Below are positions 8,214 through 16,035 of a stretch of 64,000 nt of DNA, in pieces. Source of the stretch: Bizionia paragorgiae. GTDB lineage: Bacteria > Bacteroidota > Bacteroidia > Flavobacteriales > Flavobacteriaceae. How positions within the stretch are numbered: position 1 is the stretch's first letter; each line of letters begins with the position of its first letter. The DNA lies in contig NZ_FNQK01000012.1 of the NCBI RefSeq assembly GCF_900107625.1, positions 33,609 to 97,608 on the forward strand. Reading direction: 5' to 3'. Made by a program: the position numbers and the translations under genes. The notes under the pieces are model-generated. The model was not told where the DNA came from, did no database searches, and saw only the letters and a list, made by a program, of their open reading frames with translations.

Positions 8214-9188
8214 TTAGACCTTGCGGTTCATTAAATCGGTTCCGAATGCTCTTAAATTTTCTTTATGCGCTTCAGAAATCGTTAAAGTATCTAATACAGC
8301 AAAGGCTTTTTTAGTATAATTTTCAATTTCTTTTTGAGTGGCTTCAGCAGAGCCTGTCGAAACGAAAAAGGCTTTTATAGTTTCAATTTTATCAGAATTA
8401 TCTTCTAAGTTAACCGAAAACAATTGTTTTAACTGATGCTGATCGGCAGCATTTGAAAATTCTAAAGCTTTTAAATATAAAAAGGTCTTTTTGTTTTCAA
8501 TAATATCACCACCAACCTGTTTTCCGAAGGTTTCGGGGTTTCCAAAAGCATCTAAATAATCGTCTTGTAATTGAAAGGCGATTCCTAATAACCGTCCAAA
8601 ATCATAAATCTTTTGTTGGTCTTCTTTCGAAGCTTTAGCGACAATGGCACCCATTTGCATTGCAGCACCTACCAAAACAGCTGTTTTGTATTCAATCATT
8701 TTTAAATACTCAGGGATGGTTACATCATCTCGGGTTTCAAAATCAACGTCGTACTGCTGTCCTTCGCAAACCTCTAAGGCCGTCTTACTAAATAATTTTG
8801 CTAAAGCCCTGAAAATAGTAGCGTCGTAATTTTCAAAAAGCTGATACGCCATAATAAGCATCGCGTCTCCAGATAAAATACCAGTGTTGATATCCCATTT
8901 TTCATGCACGGTTTGTTGTCCGCGACGTAAAGGCGCATCGTCCATAATATCATCATGTACCAACGAGAAATTGTGAAATACTTCAATGCTTAATGCAGCA
9001 TCTAAAGCTTTTTTGTAATCACAATTAAAAAGTTCGGCCGTCATTAATGTTAAAACGGGACGTAAGCGCTTTCCTCCCAATTCTAATATATAGTGAATAG
9101 GTTGGTAGAGACTTTTAGGTTCTTTGTCGCAGGTAAACGTTTTTAAATGCTCTAAAAACGCAGCTTGGTATTGAGGTGTTGTTTGCAT
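8214..9188 (-). CDS. Polyprenyl (geranylgeranyl-type) diphosphate synthase
   Basis: All-trans isoprenyl diphosphate synthase, 324 residues, condensing isopentenyl diphosphate onto allylic diphosphates for quinone, carotenoid or related lipids. The first aspartate-rich motif is LVHDDIMDDAPLRRG (D79-D83) and the second is QLQDDYLDAFG (about residues 207-217). GGKRLRPVL (about 38-46) binds isopentenyl diphosphate. There is no two-residue insertion in the first motif and F74 sits five residues before it, which fits a C20-type product, but chain length cannot be fixed from sequence. The ATG at 9188 is chosen: a longer reading to 9437 would run through the divergent tetR promoter and into tetR, and adds no family sequence. 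Confidence 0.9.
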   Translation of the reverse strand: MQTTPQYQAAFLEHLKTFTCDKEPKSLYQPIHYILELGGKRLRPVLTLMTAELFNCDYKKALDAALSIEVFHNFSLVHDDIMDDAPLRRGQQTVHEKWDINTGILSGDAMLIMAYQLFENYDATIFRALAKLFSKTALEVCEGQQYDVDFETRDDVTIPEYLKMIEYKTAVLVGAAMQMGAIVAKASKEDQQKIYDFGRLLGIAFQLQDDYLDAFGNPETFGKQVGGDIIENKKTFLYLKALEFSNAADQHQLKQLFSVNLEDNSDKIETIKAFFVSTGSAEATQKEIENYTKKAFAVLDTLTISEAHKENLRAFGTDLMNRKV

Positions 9189-9257
9189 GCGGCAAAAATA
9201 ATGTAAAAACTTATAAAACACCACCTTTTTCTGTTCTGTTAAATTATTATTAAAACT

Positions 9258-9300
9258 CAGGAAACTTTTTAGGTTTATAAAGTTTCCTGCCGTAGTTTTG
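9258..9300 (+). promoter_or_regulatory. tetR promoter with perfect 11-bp operator dyad
   Basis: CAGGAAACTTT (9258-9268) and AAAGTTTCCTG (9279-9289) are perfect inverted arms with a 10-bp spacer. A perfect -7 element TAGTTTTG (9293-9300) begins three bases later. The dyad therefore covers the -33 region of the tetR/efflux promoter, an ideal position for repression by the TetR protein encoded immediately downstream. Confidence 0.7.
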
Positions 9301-9309
9301 CACCTTATT

Positions 9310-9930
9310 ATGAGAACAAGTATTATTAATAAATCGGCAGAGTTATTTCTTACCTTAGGGTTTAAGAGTGTAACCATGGACGATATTGCCAAGGAATTGG
9401 GGATATCGAAAAAGACCATATACCAGCACTTTGACAATAAAACAAAATTGGTAGAAGCGGTGACTTGGTCTTTATCGGAGTCTTTTTCTAATGGTATTGA
9501 AGCTATTGTTCAGGAAGAATTAAATCCTATTGCAGAGATTTATCAGTTTAAGCGTTTTATTTTAGGACATATTAAAGACGATAAATCCTCTCCGCAATAC
9601 CAACTTCAAAAATATTATCCTAAAATATATCAAGCTGTAAAAGCTAAGCAGTCTTGTGTTATGGACGATTGTATAAATCAGAATCTAGAAAAAGGAATCG
9701 CATTAAAATTATATCGTGATTCTATAGATGTAGATTTTATATCAAAAATGTATTTTAACTCTATCATATCCCTTAAGGACAAAGGTCTTTTTCCTTTAAA
9801 AAGATTTTCTATGAATATGCTTATGGAGCAGTTTATAGAATATCATTTACGAGGTATATGCACCCCTCTAGGTATAGAGGTTTTAGCAAATCAATCACAA
9901 TCAACTAAAAATCATCCAATATTAAACTAA
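9310..9930 (+). CDS. TetR/AcrR-family transcriptional regulator of efflux operon
   Basis: A 206-residue regulator. The N-terminal helix-turn-helix is typical of TetR (FLTLGFKSVTMDDIAKELGISKKTIYQHFDNKTKLVEAV, about residues 12-50); the remaining helical part is the ligand-binding and dimer domain. The start at 9310 is the first ATG; the upstream TTG lies inside the -7 element. The gene is separated from the TolC gene by one base, so it is the first gene of a regulator-TolC-adaptor-RND operon. The perfect dyad at 9258-9289 is the probable autoregulatory operator. The inducer is unknown. C-terminal residues ANQSQSTKNHPILN look unstructured. Confidence 0.92.
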   Translation: MRTSIINKSAELFLTLGFKSVTMDDIAKELGISKKTIYQHFDNKTKLVEAVTWSLSESFSNGIEAIVQEELNPIAEIYQFKRFILGHIKDDKSSPQYQLQKYYPKIYQAVKAKQSCVMDDCINQNLEKGIALKLYRDSIDVDFISKMYFNSIISLKDKGLFPLKRFSMNMLMEQFIEYHLRGICTPLGIEVLANQSQSTKNHPILN

Positions 9931-9931
9931 A

Positions 9932-11251
9932 ATGAAAAACAAAATAACAGTTTTATTTTTCTTATTCAGTCTGAGTCTGTTTTCTCAAGATAACGTCCAA
10001 CGTTTTACTCTTCAAGAGGCTATAGATTATGCTTTGGCGAATAACAGGACGGCATTAAATGCGCAGCTAGATGTAGAAGCGGCAAAACAGCAAAAACGAG
10101 AAACTGTAGCTACCGGTTTACCGCAACTAAGTGGTAATATAGATTATCAGAATAGTATAAAACAGCAGTTTCCAGGAATTGATTTTGATGGTGATGGTAA
10201 TGTCGATTTTGGTGCTAAACAATCTATGACGGTAGGAGCAGTGTTAAATCAGAAAATTTTTGACGGATCTTATATCGTAGGGTTACAATCGGCGAAAGTG
10301 TACTTGGAAATTTCTAAAAACGCTAAAGAAAAAACCGATTTACAAATTAGAGAAGCTGTAATTAACGCTTATGGCAATGTGTTACTTGCCGAAGAGAGCC
10401 TTGAAATTATAAATAGTAACATTGCTATTTTAGAAAAAAATGTAAATGAGACGACAAAGATTTTCGAAAATGGTCTGGAAGAGGAAGAGAGTGTAGAGCA
10501 ACTTAAAATCACACTTTCTGGGGTTAAAAGTCAGCTTAACAATACAAAGCGTCTAAAGTCTATTGCTTATCAAATGTTAAACATCACTTTAGGGTTAGAT
10601 GTCAATGCAGCTATAGAATTAACAGACGATTTGGAAGCCTTAACAACTCAAAATATGAGTTTAGAGCTTTTAGCAGCACCAGAAACAATTACCGATAATA
10701 TAGATTATAAAATTGCTGCTAACGATAAAGTGTCTAAAGAACTGCTTGTAGATTTAGAGCGCAGTAAAGCATTGCCAACATTAAATGCGTTTTTAAATGG
10801 ATCTTATATTGGAAACAATGAAGCTTTTCAGTTTACCACGCGTCATCAAAATTGGATTGGAACAGCAGCCTTTGGTGCGACCTTACATATTCCGATTTTT
10901 AGTTCTGGAATGCGTAGTGCGTCTACTCAGCGTGCGCGAATCAATTTAGAAAAAGCAGAAGCTAATTTAATAGAAACCGAGCAGCAATTACGCTTGGAAA
11001 TAGCTTCGGCAAAAAGTGATTACGAATTAGCCATTGAAGAATACAGTAATAAAAAAGAAAATTTAAATTTAGCAGAGCGCATAGAGAATAAAAATCAGAC
11101 CAAATTCTTCGAAGGAGTAGGGTCTAGTTTCGAATTGCGTCAGGCACAAACACAGCTGTATGCGGCTCAACAAGAGTTTTTACAAGCCATGCTAAATGTA
11201 ATCAATGCAAAAGCCGAACTAGAAACGGTATTAAATCAACCAACTTACTAA
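9932..11251 (+). CDS. TolC-family outer-membrane efflux channel
   Basis: A 439-residue outer-membrane exit duct of a tripartite efflux pump. The signal peptide is MKNKITVLFFLFSLSLFSQ. Two OEP repeats are visible, the first starting FTLQEAIDYALANNRTALNAQLDVEAAKQQKRET and the second around LVDLERSKALPTLNAFLNGSYIGNN, with long helical stretches (for instance LEKAEANLIETEQQLRLEIASAKSDYELA) that form the periplasmic tunnel. It follows tetR by one base and precedes the adaptor by 31 bases. Substrate range is unknown. Confidence 0.93.
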   Translation: MKNKITVLFFLFSLSLFSQDNVQRFTLQEAIDYALANNRTALNAQLDVEAAKQQKRETVATGLPQLSGNIDYQNSIKQQFPGIDFDGDGNVDFGAKQSMTVGAVLNQKIFDGSYIVGLQSAKVYLEISKNAKEKTDLQIREAVINAYGNVLLAEESLEIINSNIAILEKNVNETTKIFENGLEEEESVEQLKITLSGVKSQLNNTKRLKSIAYQMLNITLGLDVNAAIELTDDLEALTTQNMSLELLAAPETITDNIDYKIAANDKVSKELLVDLERSKALPTLNAFLNGSYIGNNEAFQFTTRHQNWIGTAAFGATLHIPIFSSGMRSASTQRARINLEKAEANLIETEQQLRLEIASAKSDYELAIEEYSNKKENLNLAERIENKNQTKFFEGVGSSFELRQAQTQLYAAQQEFLQAMLNVINAKAELETVLNQPTY

Positions 11252-11282
11252 TCAATCTATATCCCATTAAACAATCCTTATA

Positions 11283-12464
11283 ATGAAAACAGTATATCCT
11301 TTATTAATAGTCTTAGTGCTTTTGGCATCTTGTGGAAAGGCCAAGAAAAACACAGTAGAAAGTGTTTTAGAAAGTAATAATTTAGAAAAAATTAGAGAAA
11401 AACGCAGTAGCTTGGTAGAAGAGCAAAAGGCTATTGATGATAGAATAGTGCTACTGAATCAAGCGATTTCAAAACTAGATACGGTTAAAAATGTACCGCT
11501 TATTAGTACGTTTAAAGCTCAAGCAGAAATGTTTAATCACACGTTGGATATTCAAGGGAATGTAACGACCAAAAATCTTATTGTGCTAACACCAGAATAC
11601 AATGGGATTTTAACCCATGTATATGTAAAGGATGGTGATAAGGTGCGTAAAGGACAACTTTTAGCAAAAATTGATGATGGTGGGTTAAGTCAGCAATTGG
11701 CCCAATTAAAAATCCAATCGGATTTAGCGAAAACCACTTTTGAAAGACAAAAAAGATTGTGGGAGCAAAAAATTGGAAGTGAGATTCAGTATTTACAAGC
11801 AAAATCGACTTACGAAGGGCAACAGGAAGCTGTGAATCAACTACAAAAACAAATTAGTAAAACAGATGTTAGAGCACCGTTTTCAGGGACTATCGATGAT
11901 GTGATTATAGAGCAGGGAAGTGTTGTAGCTGCCGGTCAGTCGCAGTTAATTCGTATTGTAAACTTAGACGATATGTATATTGAAACCGATGTGCCAGAAC
12001 GTTACCTGTCTAGTATTGTTTCAGGGAAAAAAGTAGAGGTTTCATTTCCTGTTTTAGGAAAAACGATAGAAACGAAAGTTGATCAAGCAGCAGACTTTAT
12101 AGATCCTACCAACCGAACTTTTAAAGTGAAGATTACAATTCCTAATAAGGATAAGTCAATAAAGCCAAACCTTACAGCGCGTCTTAAAATTAACGATTAT
12201 ACTAACGAAAAAGCGCTTTTAGTGCCCTTAAGTATTATCTCTGAAAATGCCGATGGTGAACAATACCTATATGTTGTAAAAGATAAAAATGACGCTGGCG
12301 AAGGTGTTGCTAAGCGTGTTATTATTGAGACAGGAAAAACACAAGGCGATGTGATTGAGGTGTTAAGTGGTATTGCCGATGGTGAGGAAATTATTAAAGA
12401 AGGAGCGCGTAGTGTGAAGGAAGGACAAACTGTTAAGGTGCTAACTGTTGAAACTAAAAAATAA
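11283..12464 (+). CDS. RND efflux periplasmic adaptor lipoprotein
   Basis: Membrane-fusion protein, 393 residues, linking the RND pump to TolC. The lipoprotein signal is YPLLIVLVLLASCGK (Cys about residue 17). A coiled region (residues 25-65) is followed by the biotinyl-lipoyl halves (GILTHVYVKDGDKVRKGQLLAKIDD, about residues 103-127, and VRAPFSGTIDDVIIEQGSVV, about 198-217) flanking an alpha-hairpin. Beta-barrel and membrane-proximal domains follow. The stop codon overlaps the RND start by one base (TAATG), indicating translational coupling. Confidence 0.94.
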   Translation: MKTVYPLLIVLVLLASCGKAKKNTVESVLESNNLEKIREKRSSLVEEQKAIDDRIVLLNQAISKLDTVKNVPLISTFKAQAEMFNHTLDIQGNVTTKNLIVLTPEYNGILTHVYVKDGDKVRKGQLLAKIDDGGLSQQLAQLKIQSDLAKTTFERQKRLWEQKIGSEIQYLQAKSTYEGQQEAVNQLQKQISKTDVRAPFSGTIDDVIIEQGSVVAAGQSQLIRIVNLDDMYIETDVPERYLSSIVSGKKVEVSFPVLGKTIETKVDQAADFIDPTNRTFKVKITIPNKDKSIKPNLTARLKINDYTNEKALLVPLSIISENADGEQYLYVVKDKNDAGEGVAKRVIIETGKTQGDVIEVLSGIADGEEIIKEGARSVKEGQTVKVLTVETKK

Positions 12465-15400
12465 TGGCTGAAAAGAAAAAACAAATCGAAAAAGAGTTTG
12501 GTTTATCCTCGTGGGCTATAAACAATAAGACCACTATTTATGTGCTTATTGCTGTTATTTTCTATTTAGGGATATCGGCGTTCTTTAATATGGCGCGTGA
12601 GAGTTTTCCTGAAGTTAACGAAACCAAAATTTATGTAAGTACTGTCTATCCTGGGAATACTGCTGAAGATATCGAGAAGCTTATTACCGACCAGATAGAA
12701 GATAAACTTAAAACCGTAAGTAATCTTGTCGAAATTACTTCGACGTCACAAGAAGACTATTCTATGGTTATTGTTGAGTTCGATGAGCATATAACGGTAG
12801 AGCAAGCGAAGCAAAAAGTAAAAGATGAAATAGATTCGGAAACTGCTGGTGAAGATTGGCCAACATTTAACGGAGCTAAAGTAGTGCCGGATGTGTTTGA
12901 GTTGAGTTTATCTGAAGAGATGCCAATTCTTAATATTAATATTTCTGGTGATTATACTATTGAGAAATTAAAAGAGTTTGCCGAGTACCTCCAAGATGAT
13001 ATCGAGGATCTTTCAGAAATTAAGAAAGCCGATATTCGTGGAGCTCAAGAAAAAGAGGTTGAGGTTGCTGTAGATATTTATAAAATGATGGCCGCACAAG
13101 TGAGCTTTTCAGATATTATAAACGCTATTAATGGGGGGAACGTTACCATGTCTGCAGGAAACTTAAAAGCTAGCGGACAACGACGTACTATTAGAATATT
13201 AGGAGAAATACAAACGCCGGCAGAACTTGAAAACTTTGTAGTTAAAACAGAAAAAGGCAAGTCTATTTATTTAAAAGATGTTGCTGAGGTTAGTTTTAAA
13301 GAGGAGGAGAGTACCACGTATGCAAGAGAGTTTGGTAAGCCAGTGGTGATGCTAGATGTAAAAAAACGAGCGGGTAAAAATATGGTGGATGCTGCCGAGA
13401 AAATTCGGGAGATTGTAAATCACGCGACTAGCGATGTTTTTCCTCAAGATTTAGAAGTAACTATTACCAACGACCAGTCATCTGTTACTATTGCGGCAGT
13501 AGATGATTTGGTAAATAACATCATTTTCGGGGTTATTTTAGTGGTAACTGTTTTAATGTTCTTTTTAGGTTTTAAAAATGCAATTTTCGTCGGGTTTGCG
13601 ATTCCGATGTCCATGTTTATGTCCTTAATGATCCTTGAAGCACTAGGGCATAGTTTGAATACTATGGTGTTGTTTGGTCTTATTATGGGGCTGGGGATGT
13701 TAGTGGATAATGGTATTGTTGTAGTCGAAAATGTGTACCGTTTAATGGATGAAGAAGGTATGGGGCGTGTTGAAGCGGCTAAGAAAGGTATCGCCGAAAT
13801 TGCGTTTCCAATTATTATTTCTACTGCAACAACAGTAGCGGCATTTATTCCTTTGGGATTATGGCCAGGAATGATGGGGCAGTTTATGATGATTCTTCCT
13901 ATTACCCTATCGGTAGTACTGGGGTCTTCATTATTTGTAGCGATCTTTTTTAATTCGGTTCTAGTGTCTAACTTTATGAGTATTGAAGATAAAAACATGC
14001 CGCTGAAAAAGATTATCCGTACTACGGTAATCATGACAGTTATTGGACTTTTAATCTTCATTTTTGGAGGGGATTATAGGTCATTAGGGGTGTTAATGAT
14101 TTTTACTGCGATTATGCTATGGGTGTATCGCTTAATACTTCGTAAAATGGCAAATCGTTTCCAAACTAAAACATTAGTGCGTTTGGAGAATTGGTACGAG
14201 CGTCAATTGCGTCGCGCCTTATCAGGAAAGCGTCCTTACTTTTTAAGTGTTGGTACTTTTGCTTTACTAATATTATCGTTTGTTGTTTTCGGAATTTCAT
14301 TGGCGACACAACGAACTAAAGTAGAGTTTTTTCCCGATAACAAACCCAACCAGATTATTGTATATATCGAGTACCCTCAGGGAACATCTATCGAAAAAAC
14401 GAATACCATTACTAAGGAAATCGAACAGCGCGTTTACGGTGTTCTAAATAGTGATCAGTATGTAGATGACGGATATAATTTCTTAGTTGAAAGTGCGGTT
14501 TCTCAAGTTGGTGAAGGTGCCGGTAACCCTCAAACTGATAGCGGGTCGGCTGCCGAAATGCCTCATAAAGGTAAGATTACAGCGTCCATGAGAGAATTTA
14601 AATACCGTCGTGGTCAAGATAGTGAGTTGCTGCGTCAAAAAGTGCAACAAGCACTGGTAGGCATTTATCCGGGAGTCTTAATTTCGGTTGAGAAAGATTC
14701 TAATGGACCCCCTGCAGGATCTCCGATAAATATAGAAATTGAAGGAGATGATTACGACGAATTGATTGCTACAGCTGAAAATATGCGTGAGTTTATCAAT
14801 ACTAAAAACATTCCTGGAATCGATGAGCTAAAGATTGATGTAAATAAAGACAAGCCAACTATGCTTGTTGAAATCGATAGAGAGAAAGCTGGTGAGCTAG
14901 GGGTTAGTGCGTCTCAAGTGGGGCAGCAGTTGCGTAATTCTATTTTTGGAGCAAAAGCGGGGATATACAAGGAAGATGGAGATGATTATGATATCTATGT
15001 GCGTTTTAATGAGGAAAATAGATACAATACTAGTGCCTTATTTAATCAGAATTTAACCTTTAGAGATAATACAGGGCAAATTAAAAATATTCCCTTGTCT
15101 GCAGTATCTAAACACAAAAATAACTCAGGGTTTAGTGCGATTAAGCACAAAGATGTTAAACGTGTGGTAACCGTGTACTCGGCATTATCTCCGGGGTATA
15201 CCGATGCGGGAGCTATTGTAGCTCAGATCCAGAATGAAATGGAAAGTTATAAAGGCTTGCCGGAGACTATAAAAGTAGATTATACGGGACAGATTGAAGA
15301 GCAAAATAAACAAATGACGTTCTTAATGACGGCTTTATTTGTTGGTTTAGGTCTTATTTTCTTTATTTTAATCTTCCAATTCAATTCGATTTCAAAACCA

Positions 15401-15964
15401 ACAATCATTATGTTGGCCATTTTCTTGAGTTTTATTGGGGTCTTTGGAGGTATTGTAATCTCTGGAAGTGCATTCGTGATTATGATGACCATGGTAGGGA
15501 TTATTTCTCTTGCCGGTATTGTAGTAAACAACGGTGTGGTATTATTAGATTATGCTCAATTATTAATCGATAGAAAGAAGCATGAACTTGATTTAGGTAA
15601 AGAGGAGTATTTAGAACACAATGATCTTTTCGAGAGTGTTGTTAAAGCTGGTAAAGCGCGTTTACGACCTGTTTTACTAACAGCCATTACAACTATTTTA
15701 GGTTTAGTACCATTGGCTATTGGGTTAAATATTAACTTCTTTACCTTGCTATCAGATTTTGATGCTGATATCTATATGGGTGGTGATAACGTAGTGTTCT
15801 GGGGACCTTTAGCATGGACCGTAATCTACGGGTTGTTAATTGCTACCTTTTTAACATTAATTATAGTGCCAGTTTTATTTTTCTTAGTGACCAAATTTAA
15901 AATGTGGTTAAAAGAAAAAATGGCTGATAAGCCCGAAGAAGAAGCGCTAGTTATTGAAGAATAA
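12464..15964 (+). CDS. RND-family efflux permease (AcrB-like)
   Basis: Inner-membrane proton-driven pump of 1166 residues, longer than the usual 1030-1060. The first transmembrane segment is TTIYVLIAVIFYLGISAFF; large porter domains and two sets of TM helices follow. TM4 has GMLVDNGIVVVENVYRLMDE, keeping one of the two proton-relay aspartates of AcrB (D407-D408) and replacing the second by Asn. The extra length includes a hydrophobic insert around residues 510-560 (IIRTTVIMTVIGLLIFIFGGDYRSLGVLMIFTAIML). It ends the tetR operon. Multidrug or fatty-acid-like substrates are possible; specificity cannot be read from sequence. Confidence 0.94.
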   Translation: MAEKKKQIEKEFGLSSWAINNKTTIYVLIAVIFYLGISAFFNMARESFPEVNETKIYVSTVYPGNTAEDIEKLITDQIEDKLKTVSNLVEITSTSQEDYSMVIVEFDEHITVEQAKQKVKDEIDSETAGEDWPTFNGAKVVPDVFELSLSEEMPILNINISGDYTIEKLKEFAEYLQDDIEDLSEIKKADIRGAQEKEVEVAVDIYKMMAAQVSFSDIINAINGGNVTMSAGNLKASGQRRTIRILGEIQTPAELENFVVKTEKGKSIYLKDVAEVSFKEEESTTYAREFGKPVVMLDVKKRAGKNMVDAAEKIREIVNHATSDVFPQDLEVTITNDQSSVTIAAVDDLVNNIIFGVILVVTVLMFFLGFKNAIFVGFAIPMSMFMSLMILEALGHSLNTMVLFGLIMGLGMLVDNGIVVVENVYRLMDEEGMGRVEAAKKGIAEIAFPIIISTATTVAAFIPLGLWPGMMGQFMMILPITLSVVLGSSLFVAIFFNSVLVSNFMSIEDKNMPLKKIIRTTVIMTVIGLLIFIFGGDYRSLGVLMIFTAIMLWVYRLILRKMANRFQTKTLVRLENWYERQLRRALSGKRPYFLSVGTFALLILSFVVFGISLATQRTKVEFFPDNKPNQIIVYIEYPQGTSIEKTNTITKEIEQRVYGVLNSDQYVDDGYNFLVESAVSQVGEGAGNPQTDSGSAAEMPHKGKITASMREFKYRRGQDSELLRQKVQQALVGIYPGVLISVEKDSNGPPAGSPINIEIEGDDYDELIATAENMREFINTKNIPGIDELKIDVNKDKPTMLVEIDREKAGELGVSASQVGQQLRNSIFGAKAGIYKEDGDDYDIYVRFNEENRYNTSALFNQNLTFRDNTGQIKNIPLSAVSKHKNNSGFSAIKHKDVKRVVTVYSALSPGYTDAGAIVAQIQNEMESYKGLPETIKVDYTGQIEEQNKQMTFLMTALFVGLGLIFFILIFQFNSISKPTIIMLAIFLSFIGVFGGIVISGSAFVIMMTMVGIISLAGIVVNNGVVLLDYAQLLIDRKKHELDLGKEEYLEHNDLFESVVKAGKARLRPVLLTAITTILGLVPLAIGLNINFFTLLSDFDADIYMGGDNVVFWGPLAWTVIYGLLIATFLTLIIVPVLFFLVTKFKMWLKEKMADKPEEEALVIEE

Positions 15965-15981
15965 TCTAAGTCTATAAAAAC

Positions 15982-16017
15982 AAAAAAGCCTGTGAATTAT
16001 AATTCACAGGCTTTTTT
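15982..16017. terminator. Bidirectional terminator between RND and TonB genes
   Basis: A perfect stem AAAAAAGCCTGTGAATT / AATTCACAGGCTTTTTT with a two-base loop lies between convergent genes ending at 15964 (+) and 16036 (-), with T-runs on both strands. Confidence 0.9.
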
Positions 16018-16035
16018 GTTTTGTTTAGGTTGATC

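Noticed and set aside
9189..9437. N-terminal extension of the polyprenyl synthase
   Set aside because: The extension crosses the tetR promoter, its operator and the tetR start on the other strand, and adds no family sequence; the ATG at 9188 gives the normal N-terminus.
13444..14061. Minus-strand open frame of 205 residues
   Set aside because: It is antisense to the RND permease core, and its Ile/Thr/Lys-rich composition reflects the complement of hydrophobic codons.
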